From the NCBI RefSeq assembly GCF_002109385.1, contig NZ_CP020814.1, positions 3,991,501 through 4,055,500 on the forward strand: a stretch of 64,000 nt of DNA. Reading direction: 5' to 3'. Each line of letters opens with the position of its first letter. Within the stretch, counting starts at the first letter, position 1. Positions 17,555 through 26,405 of this stretch are shown here, piece after piece. A program made the translations under genes and the position numbers. This DNA comes from Halalkalibacter krulwichiae. GTDB taxonomy: Bacteria; Bacillota; Bacilli; Bacillales; Bacillaceae_D. The notes beneath the pieces are model-generated. The model was not told the DNA's origin and did not search any database. It saw only the letters and a program-made list of their open reading frames with translations.

Positions 17555-18082
17555 TTATAATCTAAGCTTCAACTTTTGATAAAACACGGCGGCAGCTGTC
17601 ATAATAGCTGGCACGGTTAAGGCGGCTACACCGATAAAAAATAGCTTCGTGATCGTTTGCAAAGTTCCAGTCGTTAAAAGGCTAATCGCCAATAAAACAA
17701 CAGCAATTGCGAACAATACTCCTGCTATTCCATTAATGAGCTTCCCCTGACTATTATGCTTTTCAGTCTTTGACTCCTTTTCACTGTAAATCGGTGCTGT
17801 GTTTGGAAGTGCTTTAAACAAATGCATATTGGCTTCTGAACAGACGTGTGTCCATCCTGCCGAGTCAAAGAAATCAACGTATTCTTCTCTCTCATCATCA
17901 TGCAACGAGCGATAATCTATGCTGTACGTAACATCTTCTTTTTGGCCACGCTCCAACCGATACCCCATAAAGGCAAACGACTTTACATGCCATCCTTTCA
18001 AAGATTGTTTACGAAGCTTATTCATATCTTTTTGTTCAGAAAAAGCTAACCCACCCGACATCATATATTTGCTTTTTTTCAT
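17555..18082 (-). CDS. DUF2812 domain membrane protein
   Basis: 175 residues. N-terminal DUF2812 domain (MSGGLAFSEQKDMNKLRKQSLKGWHVKSF, RLERGQKEDVTYSIDY, FFDSAGW) and two C-terminal membrane helices (GIAGVLFAIAVVLLAISLL and TKLFFIGVAALTVPAIMTAAAVF). Start overlaps the PadR stop by four bases. In Firmicutes DUF2812 genes typically follow a PadR regulator and are thought to be part of a stress-responsive membrane unit; the function is not known. Confidence 0.85.
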   Translation of the reverse strand: MKKSKYMMSGGLAFSEQKDMNKLRKQSLKGWHVKSFAFMGYRLERGQKEDVTYSIDYRSLHDDEREEYVDFFDSAGWTHVCSEANMHLFKALPNTAPIYSEKESKTEKHNSQGKLINGIAGVLFAIAVVLLAISLLTTGTLQTITKLFFIGVAALTVPAIMTAAAVFYQKLKLRL

Positions 18083-18396
18083 TTCTTCCCCTCCTTTAAA
18101 CCATCAACTGCTATTTGGATCATGACTTTTCTACGTTCAATATCTTCTGTTAGTACTTCACGTCCTTTATCCGTTAAGAAGTAAGTCTTCCTGCGTGAAT
18201 CTGATTCATCGTATAAGTATATAAGCTCTTGCTTCAGTAATTTTTTAATAATCGTATACATTGAAGCCGGACCTATCTTTACAGCCCCTTTTGTCGCTTC
18301 TTCAATTACATTCATGACAGCGTAGCCGTGCCGTGGTTTCGTGAGAGCTGCCATAATGTAAAAAACAGAATCAGTCAATTGTTCAAGTTGTTTCAC
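18079..18396 (-). CDS. PadR family transcriptional regulator
   Basis: 105 residues with the PadR winged helix: DSVFYIMAALTKPRHGYAVMNVIEEATKGAVKIGPASMYTIIKKLL, the wing GREVLTEDIERRK and the usual acidic-aromatic motif. Represses its own operon with the DUF2812 gene. Two palindromes lie just upstream (18411-18457). GGAGGG precedes the start. Confidence 0.9.
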   Translation of the reverse strand: MKQLEQLTDSVFYIMAALTKPRHGYAVMNVIEEATKGAVKIGPASMYTIIKKLLKQELIYLYDESDSRRKTYFLTDKGREVLTEDIERRKVMIQIAVDGLKEGKK

Positions 18397-18410
18397 GTTT
18401 GCCCTCCTTT

Positions 18411-18457
18411 ATATCATATTATGATATATCTATAAATAATATATCATAATGTGATAC
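18411..18457. promoter_or_regulatory. Tandem PadR operator candidates
   Basis: ATATCATATTATGATAT (18411-18427) is a perfect palindrome with arms of eight; ATATCATAATGTGATAC (18441-18457) is a near copy. The centres are 30 bp apart, about three helical turns, immediately upstream of padR. ATAT...ATAT dyads of this kind are usual PadR sites. Confidence 0.7.
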
Positions 18458-18630
18458 ACCTTTCAAAAATTTTCTTGCCAATGATTAAAAGTTGAGTTTA
18501 TAATCAGTAATATCAAAATTATTACACTAATATGATATTTAGTTCACTATTATTATAATATTAAATGTATATTTTTAAAAACAACATTTGGTAAGCGCTG
18601 TTATAGCTATTTTTTTAGGGGGGATTTAAC

Positions 18631-19992
18631 GTGGCAATGATTAACACAACAGAAGTGATTGCTAAAAGTAAATTTAACCGCTTTCACTCTATGTTACTAT
18701 TTTGGTGCACCTTTATTATTGCGTTTGATGGTTATGATCTAGTTCTGTACGGTTCAGTTGTTCCTTTTCTTATTGAGGAATGGTCTTTATCGTCGGTTCA
18801 AGCAGGAGCAATCGGAAGTTATGGCTATATCGGGGTTATGATTGGTGCCATTACTTTTGGAATATTAGCCGATCGAATCGGAAGAAAAAATGTTATTTTA
18901 TTATGTATTATTTTATTTAGCTTATTTACCGCCTTGTGTGGTTTTGCACCTAATCCAGAAGCCTTTTCTATTTACCGATTTATTGCTGGTTTAGGTCTTG
19001 GTGGGATTATGCCTAATATTATTGCTCTAATGACAGATTATTCACCTAAAACAAGTCGAAGCACGTTGGTTTCTATTGTCCTTTGTGGATATTCAGTAGG
19101 AGGAATGATGGCACCTACTTTAAGTATTTTCCTCATTCCGATGTTTGGCTGGGAAGTTATCTTTTGGATTGCTGGAATCCCGCTTTTGCTTCTCCCGATT
19201 ATGTATAAACAGATTCCAGAAACACCTAATTTCTTGATCGCACGAGGCCAAAACGAACAGTTAAGCAACATCCTTACAAAAGTAAGTCCAAGCTTTTCAT
19301 ACCAGAAACATGATCAGTTCGAAAAGAAAACGATTACTGAAAGCGGTTCCTCTGTTGGTCAGCTATTTAAAAACAACCGTGGACTAAGTACGAGCATGAT
19401 TTGGGTTGCCTTTTTCATGAGTTTGTTAATGATCTACGGTTTAAATACGTGGCTTCCTAAATTAATGTTTGAAGCTGGATATGCTCTTGATTCAAGTCTT
19501 ACATTTTTAATTATTCTTAATTTCGGTGCGATCGTTGGCACACTCATTATTGGAAGATTAGCAGATAAATGGGGAGCCAAAAAACTGTTAATCCCGATGT
19601 ATGTAATCGGAGGGATTTGTATCATCTTGCTAGGTTTCAGAAGCAATTTGGCTGTCCTTTACCTGCTCGTTGCGATTGCCGGAGCGTGTACAATTGGGTC
19701 ACAGAACATCGTCAATGCTTATGTATCACAATATTATCCTCCTCGTATTCGTTCAACCGCTCTTGGCGTGTCTTCTGGAGTCGGACGAATTGGTGCGATT
19801 GTCGCTCCAACGTTTGGGGGAATCTTACTTGCTGCTAGCTTACCTATTCAAATGAACTTCCTTGCCTTTGCAATACCTGGAATTATCGCAGCAATCGCAT
19901 TATCATTTGTACAAGAAAAATATGCTTATTATAAGCAAGAAGAAAAAAAGAATTCTCAAGACACTCCACTAGATAAAGCAGCAGGAAGCTAA
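18631..19992 (+). CDS. MFS transporter, aromatic acid:H+ symporter (AAHS) family
   Basis: 453 residues, twelve membrane helices. The AAHS hallmark FDGYDLVLYGSVVPF is in helix 1. Other marks are GILADRIGRKNVIL in loop 2-3, RFIAGLGLGGIMPNIIAL in helix 4 and GRLADKWGAKKLL in loop 8-9. Members import benzoate, 4-hydroxybenzoate, protocatechuate or shikimate-like acids with protons. GTG start after AGGGGGG; a second in-frame ATG two codons on is possible. Alone in its transcription unit. The substrate is not readable; given the aldehyde dehydrogenase cluster upstream, benzoate is one possibility. Confidence 0.88.
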   Translation: MAMINTTEVIAKSKFNRFHSMLLFWCTFIIAFDGYDLVLYGSVVPFLIEEWSLSSVQAGAIGSYGYIGVMIGAITFGILADRIGRKNVILLCIILFSLFTALCGFAPNPEAFSIYRFIAGLGLGGIMPNIIALMTDYSPKTSRSTLVSIVLCGYSVGGMMAPTLSIFLIPMFGWEVIFWIAGIPLLLLPIMYKQIPETPNFLIARGQNEQLSNILTKVSPSFSYQKHDQFEKKTITESGSSVGQLFKNNRGLSTSMIWVAFFMSLLMIYGLNTWLPKLMFEAGYALDSSLTFLIILNFGAIVGTLIIGRLADKWGAKKLLIPMYVIGGICIILLGFRSNLAVLYLLVAIAGACTIGSQNIVNAYVSQYYPPRIRSTALGVSSGVGRIGAIVAPTFGGILLAASLPIQMNFLAFAIPGIIAAIALSFVQEKYAYYKQEEKKNSQDTPLDKAAGS

Positions 19993-20013
19993 CTTTCTTA
20001 ATGTGATAAATGA

Positions 20014-20045
20014 AAGGCCATAACATGTCAAATATGTTATGGCCT
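20014..20045. terminator. Bidirectional terminator-like hairpin between convergent genes
   Basis: Perfect 13-bp stem AAGGCCATAACAT / ATGTTATGGCCTT with a six-base loop between the MFS gene and the convergent phzF-like gene. No long T-run on either side. Confidence 0.65.
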
Positions 20046-20082
20046 TCCCTATACAACTACTTAATATATCACACAAAATTTT

Positions 20083-20871
20083 CTATACATTTATAAACCC
20101 TTCTAAATAAGATACTGCTTCTCCAGCTATTTTGACCGTTTCACCTACATCCGTACAATATAGTTTTCCGCCTCTTTCTGATAATTGCCATGCGACAAAT
20201 TGATTTTTATTCAATTTATTCTTCCAATACGGGACTAACGTACAGTGAGCAGAACCCGTAACCGGGTCCTCATCTATTCCTGCCTTTGGTGCAAAAAACC
20301 TCGATACGAAATCGACGTCTTCCCCTTTAGCTGTCACGATTACACCAAACCCATCTAGTTTCTTTAGTTCATCGATATTTAGTTCAAGATCTAGGATATC
20401 TTGTTCTGTATCAAATACCGCCAAATAGTCTCTTGATTTATAGACCTCTATAGGTGCCTTTCCTAAACCTTTAATCAGTTCCTCTGGAGTATCGCATTTT
20501 GCTCCTTCTCTAGAAGGAAAACTTAATGTAAAGAGACCGCCATCCTTAGATACCTCCAAAAGTCCACTCTTTGTCTTAAACGTTATCTTTTTTACATTCT
20601 CTTCTATATAAGTGCATATGACATAAGCAGCCGCTAAGGTTGCATGTCCACATAAATCAACTTCTCCTTTTGGCGTGAACCACCTCAACTCATATGCATC
20701 ATCTTTTTTGACGAAAAAAGCTGTTTCAGATAAATTATTCTCCGCTGCAATCTTTTGCATTACATCCTCTTTAATCCAGTCTTGTAATGGACATATTGCT
20801 GCCGGATTACCTTTAAATTGTTCATTTGTAAACGCATCAACCTGGTAAATTGGGATTCTCATTCTCGTCAT
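20083..20871 (-). CDS. PhzF family isomerase/epimerase-like protein
   Basis: 262 residues from the ATG at 20871 (AGGAGG just upstream; ATG 20862 is an alternative). PhzF fold: MRIPIYQVDAFTNEQFKGNPAAICPL, the catalytic Glu49 in NNLSETAFF, DLCGHATLAAAYV and DEDPVTGSAHC. The paralogue that makes phenazine is only one member; most Bacillus homologues (YfhB/YddE type) have no known substrate. No neighbours point to a pathway. Confidence 0.88.
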   Translation of the reverse strand: MTRMRIPIYQVDAFTNEQFKGNPAAICPLQDWIKEDVMQKIAAENNLSETAFFVKKDDAYELRWFTPKGEVDLCGHATLAAAYVICTYIEENVKKITFKTKSGLLEVSKDGGLFTLSFPSREGAKCDTPEELIKGLGKAPIEVYKSRDYLAVFDTEQDILDLELNIDELKKLDGFGVIVTAKGEDVDFVSRFFAPKAGIDEDPVTGSAHCTLVPYWKNKLNKNQFVAWQLSERGGKLYCTDVGETVKIAGEAVSYLEGFINV

Positions 20872-21014
20872 CTCTCCTCCTGTTTTAAGTAAATTATACA
20901 CGATCTCCCTCACGAAAAATCAGTATCAATTCCTCATACACGCATACTGGAAAATGCTGTATGATAATAAATGGTCTAATATGATCATGACGAACAATAC
21001 GGGAGGAAGATACG

Positions 21015-22103
21015 TTGACCAACCAACCTTGGGAAATTGAAAACATTCAAAATACAGTGAAATACTTAACGAACGGAAAACTCATTTTGACTGATCCAGA
21101 AGCTGAGATTTGCCTTGTCTTTTTAGAAAAAGAAGGAGAAGAGATTAATGCAATTGTCGAAGCAAAGTATTATTTTGAACCTGAGAGCAAAACGTACGAA
21201 GGGCTATTAATGTTCAGTGATTATCGAATTGTCTTTTTCTCACGGATCGCTGATGGCGAGGATGAGCTGGATTATTTACAAACCTATGAATACCCTTTTA
21301 TTTCGCACGCTTCATCCACTTTCGAAACCGACTCTCATTCCAAGCTATCACTTGATTTTAAAAGTCGCAAACAGGAAACCGTTCATTTCACCAACATTGA
21401 TCGCTCCAAAATAGAAACGCTCGTGAGAATGACCAATCACTTCGCCCAGACTCGAACTCGAAAAGACTATAAGCAAAATCAAAAAGGGAGCAGCTGGGTT
21501 GGAAAATTATTCGGTGCTGTAGTAGCCGCACTGCTTTTCTTCGGCATCATCGGTTATTTTACAGTCGATGAGTATAGTGAGGAGTACGAAGTCGTTGATG
21601 TGTTTGATGAGTACGATGAGTATGATAACGATTGGGTGCAATTAGATTTTGAAATTGCGATTGACGATCAACGCATTACCGTGCCTGATATGTTCGAGTA
21701 CACGATGCACGACTCTTATTTTACAAATGTGATTGAGCCAGAAAATTATCACGGAGAGTATCCGTCCATTTTTTATAAAACTTCTCAAGACAACACCATT
21801 TACTATGTCTTTGAGTTTACTGTAAAGAACTTGACGGACGATCCGCTTGATCTCATTATGGACGTTCCCATTGGTTTCACCTTACTGGAAGACGGCTTCT
21901 ATGAATTCTTTGCGAGTACGGTTTATGTGAATGACGATCGGAGTGATTTTGATTTCAGCCGCGAACTCGACGGAGGAGAAGAAAAAGAAATGTATATCTA
22001 CTTCGAAGTACCTCCAAAATTAAAGGATGACGATAATCGCCTCGATTTACAAATTGAAAATTTCCATGATTATGAAGACAGGCAACTTATTCACTTGCGT
22101 TAA
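21015..22103 (+). CDS. Hypothetical membrane protein with PH-like N-terminus and DUF4352-like C-terminus
   Basis: 362 residues from a TTG (GGGAGGAAGAT upstream). Residues 1-150 look like a pleckstrin-type beta domain (YEGLLMFSDYRIVFFSRIADGEDELDYLQTYEYPF). One membrane helix at about 163-182 is followed by an acidic Asp/Tyr/Glu stretch (EYEEVDVFDEYDEY-like). An external beta domain (YYVFEFTVKNLTDDPLDLIMDVP ... EEKEMYIYFEVP) resembles DUF4352 telokin-like modules. Function unknown. Followed by a terminator shared with the convergent gene. Confidence 0.65.
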   Translation: MTNQPWEIENIQNTVKYLTNGKLILTDPEAEICLVFLEKEGEEINAIVEAKYYFEPESKTYEGLLMFSDYRIVFFSRIADGEDELDYLQTYEYPFISHASSTFETDSHSKLSLDFKSRKQETVHFTNIDRSKIETLVRMTNHFAQTRTRKDYKQNQKGSSWVGKLFGAVVAALLFFGIIGYFTVDEYSEEYEVVDVFDEYDEYDNDWVQLDFEIAIDDQRITVPDMFEYTMHDSYFTNVIEPENYHGEYPSIFYKTSQDNTIYYVFEFTVKNLTDDPLDLIMDVPIGFTLLEDGFYEFFASTVYVNDDRSDFDFSRELDGGEEKEMYIYFEVPPKLKDDDNRLDLQIENFHDYEDRQLIHLR

Positions 22104-22112
22104 GCCTGATTG

Positions 22113-22151
22113 AACAACCAATCTTCCTGACGAGGAAAATTGGTTGTTTTT
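22113..22151. terminator. Rho-independent terminator, usable from both sides
   Basis: AACAACCAAT...ATTGGTTGTT stem with an inner CTTCC/GGAA pair and T-run TTTTTG on the plus strand; it overlaps the stop region of the convergent DUF2798 gene. Confidence 0.82.
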
Positions 22152-22153
22152 GC

Positions 22154-22636
22154 TTACACGTTTACTTCAAGCTTTTGCGTTGCCAGCTTCACGTATTTTG
22201 TTAAGAGCCAACGTGAAATTGGTCCAACAATGAGTAGCTGTGCCGGGAGTGCAACGATAATGTTCAGACCGATCGTTTTCAGATATGCAGTGAAAATGGA
22301 GCCTTCTATTCCTATCGTGACCGACTGTAACAGCACTCCGTATCCCGACATAATAAGAACCATCATCGGAACCATACAAAAAGCAAGGGCCAAAATGATG
22401 TTCATTCTTTTTGAACGATCAAAAGGCACTGAGAAAGCAAGCTTACGCGCGATTGGTTCAACGAGAGACTCCGCGATAAAAGCCACAATAAACGTTACGG
22501 CGAATATGATCACGACGCTCCATACGGTAAACGCTGAAAATCCTTGTAAAGCGGTGTTGTAAACCGACATAATGAGGACCATCCCAAAACACATGAATAA
22601 CCCAAAAATGATCCCTTCCTTTTTGTTCGTTGGCAA
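22154..22636 (-). CDS. DUF2798 membrane protein (internal duplication)
   Basis: 160 residues, four membrane helices made of two related halves: FGLFMCFGMVLIMSVYNTALQG and ALAFCMVPMMVLIMSGYGVLLQS share the MVLIMS.Y core that marks DUF2798. I prefer the TTG at 22636 (MPTNKKEGIIFG), which has AAGGAAGG nine bases upstream; ATG codons at 22645 and 22699 are less well placed. Function unknown. Confidence 0.72.
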   Translation of the reverse strand: MPTNKKEGIIFGLFMCFGMVLIMSVYNTALQGFSAFTVWSVVIIFAVTFIVAFIAESLVEPIARKLAFSVPFDRSKRMNIILALAFCMVPMMVLIMSGYGVLLQSVTIGIEGSIFTAYLKTIGLNIIVALPAQLLIVGPISRWLLTKYVKLATQKLEVNV

Positions 22637-22806
22637 AATAACCATCCTTCCTTTTTTAAGAGCATAAATTCGATTATATAGATGGAAAATTTTTTTCATA
22701 AGTGACGATTTTGTGAAGGTTAGCAGAATGACGGTTTCATTGAGGAACGTTGAGCAAGGGGCTTGAAAGAGTTGCAGAAGAGGTTATTTGCCTCCAATCA
22801 TCGTAT

Positions 22807-22843
22807 AAAAAACCGATCTTCCAACGAGGAAAATCGGTTTTTT
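22807..22843. terminator. Rho-independent terminator of the chrA gene
   Basis: AAAAAACCGAT...ATCGGTTTTTT stem with inner CTTCC/GGAA, ending at the chrA stop. Same inner sequence (CTTCC..ACGAGGAAAAT) as the terminator at 22113-22151. Confidence 0.82.
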
Positions 22844-22845
22844 CT

Positions 22846-24024
22846 TTAGAGAAGCGATAGCAAAAATCCACCCAATGCCCCTGTCAACACAATCACCCAT
22901 GGTGGGAGCTTCCAGAACACGAGCATGCTAAATAAAATCGCGGCAAACGCAAAATCCACCGCTGATAAAATCGAACTCGTCCAAATCGGATGATAAAGCG
23001 CAGCGATTAATATACCGACAACCGCAGCGTTGACTCCCATTAACGCCCCTTTTACGTTGCGGTTACGGCGTAGCGAGTTCCAAAAAGGCAATGTACCTAA
23101 AATTAATAAAAAGGCAGGTAAGAAAATCGCAACGGTCGCAAGTAGTCCACCTTGCCAGCCGTTAATGACCGCACCGATATAAGCGGCAAACGTAAATAAC
23201 GGTCCTGGCACCGCTTGTGCAGCCCCGTACCCTGCAAGGAATTGCTCTTCTGTGAGCCAGCCAGCTGGTACGAATTCCCTTTCAAGCAATGGTAAGACAA
23301 CATGGCCTCCTCCAAACACGAGCGAACCGGCGCGATAAAAGCTATCAAATAAAGCAACCCAATTCAGGTTAGTCGCTTCTCTCATGATTGGCAGAGCAAT
23401 GAGCAACCCGAAAAACAACGTGAGACAAACTACAGCAAAACGGTGCGAAAGTGGAAATTTCACTTCGTCTGACGAATCCTCTACGGTTTGATGTTTGTAT
23501 AGAAGAAATCCGACGAAGCCAGCAAGCAGAATGACACCGACTTGTGTGAATGCCGTTTGCCACAGCAATGTCACGACAATCGCAAATAAGGCAATCGTTT
23601 TCCGCTTTACATCAGGAGTTAAATTTTTCGCCATTCCTAAAATTGCATGGGCGACGACGACGACGGCCACAATTTTCAATCCATGAATCCAGCCCGCATC
23701 GGTAAAGCCAAAGCTATTTAGTAACAACGCAAAAATAATTAACGCGATCACCGATGGCAACGTGAATCCTAAAAAGGAGACGATCCCTCCGATTACACCC
23801 GCTCGCATGACACCAATACCTATGCCCACTTGGCTGCTCGCAGGTCCAGGTAGGAACTGACAAAGAGCCACTAAGTCGGCATAACTCTTCTCATCAAGCC
23901 ACTTTCTTCTTCGGACATATTCAGTGTGAAAGTACCCTAAATGGGCAACTGGTCCGCCAAACGACGTGAACCCAAGTCTTGTCGAAACAATCAAAATTTC
24001 AAGCAGAATCTTTAGTTTATTCAT
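22846..24024 (-). CDS. chrA: Chromate transporter family protein (ChrA, two-domain form)
   Basis: About 392 residues, two homologous CHR halves. The N half has TRLGFTSFGGPVAHLGYFHTEYV, LVALCQFLPGPASSQVGIGIG; the C half has AGSLVFGGGHVVLPLLEREFV and YGAAQAVPGPLFTFAAYIG. Characterised members export chromate in antiport with sulfate or act as anion carriers. The ATG at 24024 follows AAGGTGAT; a GTG at 24033 lies in that site. Single gene, bounded by terminators. Confidence 0.9.
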   Translation of the reverse strand: MNKLKILLEILIVSTRLGFTSFGGPVAHLGYFHTEYVRRRKWLDEKSYADLVALCQFLPGPASSQVGIGIGVMRAGVIGGIVSFLGFTLPSVIALIIFALLLNSFGFTDAGWIHGLKIVAVVVVAHAILGMAKNLTPDVKRKTIALFAIVVTLLWQTAFTQVGVILLAGFVGFLLYKHQTVEDSSDEVKFPLSHRFAVVCLTLFFGLLIALPIMREATNLNWVALFDSFYRAGSLVFGGGHVVLPLLEREFVPAGWLTEEQFLAGYGAAQAVPGPLFTFAAYIGAVINGWQGGLLATVAIFLPAFLLILGTLPFWNSLRRNRNVKGALMGVNAAVVGILIAALYHPIWTSSILSAVDFAFAAILFSMLVFWKLPPWVIVLTGALGGFLLSLL

Positions 24025-24116
24025 GATTATCACCTTCTTTTATTGTTAAAATCGTACCAAAGCTTCTTTGAAAACACAATCAAGGCAAACACATCTTAAT
24101 CAAAACTTTACAAACG

Positions 24117-24142
24117 AAAAAAGCATCGGTTTCCCAATGCTT
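24117..24142 (-). terminator. Terminator of the small membrane gene
   Basis: On the minus strand AAGCAT.GG pairs with CC.ATGCTT around GAAA, followed by T-rich TTTTCG; lies five bases after the stop at 24147. Confidence 0.65.
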
Positions 24143-24146
24143 CCTG

Positions 24147-24335
24147 CTAAAAAAACAACACCCATACGAGCACTAATAAAATAGCAATAACCGGAATAAG
24201 TCCAAGGTACATAATGAGTTGATTGTTAATGCTTCGCTTGCTGTTATAATTTGTGTCTTCTGCTTTTGTCAGTAATAACGTAATGACAAGCGCCGCTACA
24301 CAGACGAGCGCGACTAAAATAATTAATATAGTCAT
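24147..24335 (-). CDS. Small two-helix membrane protein
   Basis: 62 residues: helix 1 MTILIILVALVCVAALVITLLL, a polar loop TKAEDTNYNSKRSINNQ and helix 2 YLGLIPVIAILLVLVWVLFF. GAGGAGG precedes the ATG and a terminator follows, so it is likely expressed. No family recognised. Confidence 0.62.
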   Translation of the reverse strand: MTILIILVALVCVAALVITLLLTKAEDTNYNSKRSINNQLIMYLGLIPVIAILLVLVWVLFF

Positions 24336-24432
24336 AGTTCCTCCTCTTTCATGAAGTTCTTTTATATTTAATTAAAGGTGAAGTTCCATCCAATGTGACC
24401 ATCCAATTTTCATTTATTTTCCTCATCCACTT

Positions 24433-25872
24433 TTAACGTAAGTTGGTCGCATCAAGCGCCTCTTTAAATCGCTTAATGCCCTCACGAATTTGATGTTCAT
24501 TTCCTCTGCCATAAGTAAAGCGGACATACCCTGACTGTGAGCCTAGTATTCGTCCCGGAGTATAAACGACACCTCTCTTAATCGACTCTTCCATTAAGAG
24601 GTTTTCATTCTTAAGTCCTTTTATTTTGCACCATAAATGAATGCCACCTTGAGGTTGAACAAATTCTACTTGATCGGAGAGGAACTCTTGCAAACTGTTG
24701 ACGAGTTCCTTTTTCCGCTCTTCAAGTTTTTTTCGAAGGGTCTGAATATGCTCATCGAAATAAGAGGAACGGAGAAACTCTTTTGCAACCCATTGCGGAA
24801 AGACACTATGACCAAAGTCAACTTGCTGCTTTATATCTGCAAGGCGCAAAATGACAGGGGCAGGCCCTATGATCCAACCAATTCGCAGGCCTGAGGCAAC
24901 AGTTTTTGATAAGGAACTAATATACAAAACGTTGCCATTTTGATCACTTGATTTAAGTGGCGGCAACCCGCCTCCTGAAAACGCCGTTAAACTGTATGGA
25001 TCGTCTTCGATAATCGGAATCCCGAACTGAGCAGAAATATCTACTATTTGTTTACGGCGCTCTTCACTTAAAACAGCACCTGTAGGATTTTGAAAAATAG
25101 GATTTAAAAACACCATCCGAATGCGGTGCTTCTTATGTAGCGCAACAAGATCGGAAGGATTCACTCCATCATTGTCTACTTTCAAATGAAATACCTTTAA
25201 GCCGGCTGACCGAAAAAGAGGCAACGTATAACTATAAGATGGATCTTCTATCGCAACGGCATCACCTTGTTGCAGCAAGCCTTGGACGATCAGATGTAAC
25301 GCTTGCTGTGCTCCTGATGTGATTAAGATGGATGAGGCAGTCGTATCGATTTTTCGGTAATCGCGGACATGATCTTCAATTGCCTCGCGCAATTTCAAAC
25401 TACCTTGAGGGTCATCATAACCAAGATGCTCTCGAAATGGGCGCTCAGAAAGGATCGTTTGAAATTGCTCGTTCGGAAACAACTCGTCCGATAACTCTCC
25501 ACTCATTAAATTAATAACGTTTTGACCCTTTGTTTCCTCTCTCAACCTTTGCACAATTGGAACATTAGGCAAAAACGAACCAACATCAACGTATTGATTC
25601 CAATTAGGAATACGCTTATTCAGCCGCCCCCAAATGTTGCTGCTCACAATCGTGCCGCTTCCTTTCACTCTGTTGACAAGCCCCATCGCCTGCAGCTCAT
25701 CATAAGCAGCCACAATAGTACTCCGGTTCACAGAGTATTTCGTCGCTAACGCTCTTTCCGAGGGCAAAGTGCTACTAGGAGGAAGATTCCCAGATGAAAT
25801 CTGCCTTTCAAAGTACTCAGCAATCTGTTGATATAAAGGCTTCTTGTCTTCGCGACTTGGCTTCCATTCCAT
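24433..25872 (-). CDS. MocR/PdxR-type transcriptional regulator (GntR domain fused to aminotransferase fold)
   Basis: About 479 residues from the ATG at 25872 (AAAGGGGGATG upstream). N-terminal GntR winged helix (YQQIAEYFERQISSGNLPPSSTLPSERALATKYSVNRSTIVAAYDEL) and a class-I aminotransferase-like domain with the PLP Lys in SSLSKTVASGLRIGW and HLGYDDPQGS. Such regulators sense PLP, amino acids or amines and often control a divergent or adjacent gene. Here the intergenic side holds only a repeat array, so the target is unclear. Nearest known relatives are YdeL/YdfD-type proteins. Confidence 0.88.
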   Translation of the reverse strand: MEWKPSREDKKPLYQQIAEYFERQISSGNLPPSSTLPSERALATKYSVNRSTIVAAYDELQAMGLVNRVKGSGTIVSSNIWGRLNKRIPNWNQYVDVGSFLPNVPIVQRLREETKGQNVINLMSGELSDELFPNEQFQTILSERPFREHLGYDDPQGSLKLREAIEDHVRDYRKIDTTASSILITSGAQQALHLIVQGLLQQGDAVAIEDPSYSYTLPLFRSAGLKVFHLKVDNDGVNPSDLVALHKKHRIRMVFLNPIFQNPTGAVLSEERRKQIVDISAQFGIPIIEDDPYSLTAFSGGGLPPLKSSDQNGNVLYISSLSKTVASGLRIGWIIGPAPVILRLADIKQQVDFGHSVFPQWVAKEFLRSSYFDEHIQTLRKKLEERKKELVNSLQEFLSDQVEFVQPQGGIHLWCKIKGLKNENLLMEESIKRGVVYTPGRILGSQSGYVRFTYGRGNEHQIREGIKRFKEALDATNLR

Positions 25873-25957
25873 CGCACATCCCCCTTTCATGCTCGTTACT
25901 GCAACTATACCGAATGAACGGTTGCTTTTCCAATAGTAACTATAATCGGCTTTGATG

Positions 25958-26402
25958 TCGCCGATAAATAGTGCGAAGTCGCCGATTTATGCTCTAGGTT
26001 CGCCGATATATATGGAATGTCGCTGATATGCCCTCTGAGGTCGACGATAAAACGACGGTCGCTGATATATACTCTTGGCTCGCCGATATATCACAAAGGT
26101 CGACGATATATCCTCTGAGATCGCCGATAAAACGAAGGTCGCTGATTTATGCTCTTGGCTCGCCGATAACACGACGGTCGCTGATTTATCCTCTTGGCTC
26201 GACGATATATAACAAAGGTCGACGATATCTCCTCTGAGTTCGCCGATATATAACGAAGGTCGCCGATATCTCCTCTGAGTTCGCCGATAACACGACGGTC
26301 GCTGATTTATGCTCTTGGCTCGCCGATATATAACGAAGGTCGACGATATATCCTCTGAGTTCGCCGATACATCAAGCAAAGTCGCCGAATCTTGAACCGA
26401 AC
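25958..26402. repeat. Tandem array of about 22 short TCGCCGAT units
   Basis: Each unit starts TCG(C/A)(C/T)GAT and runs 18 to 22 bp with no unique spacers. Two unit types tend to alternate: a 20-21 bp form (TCGCTGATTTATGCTCTTGGC, or with CCTCTGAGT) and an 18-20 bp form (TCGCCGATAACACGACGG, or ATATAACGAAGG), giving a higher-order period near 40 bp. The array fills the gap between the MocR-type gene and the transporter that stops at 26406. A reading frame across it encodes only repeat-derived residues and is not a gene. Confidence 0.9.
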
Positions 26403-26405
26403 CGA

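Noticed and set aside
22140..22562. 140-codon plus-strand frame
   Set aside because: Antisense to the DUF2798 membrane gene, with no start signal.
25987..26379. 130-codon minus-strand frame
   Set aside because: It is the translation of the TCGCCGAT tandem array; repeated YRRAKS/SATFVLS blocks come from the repeat, not from a gene.
25958..26402. CRISPR array
   Set aside because: Units are contiguous and 18-22 bp with no unique spacers, and no cas gene is near.
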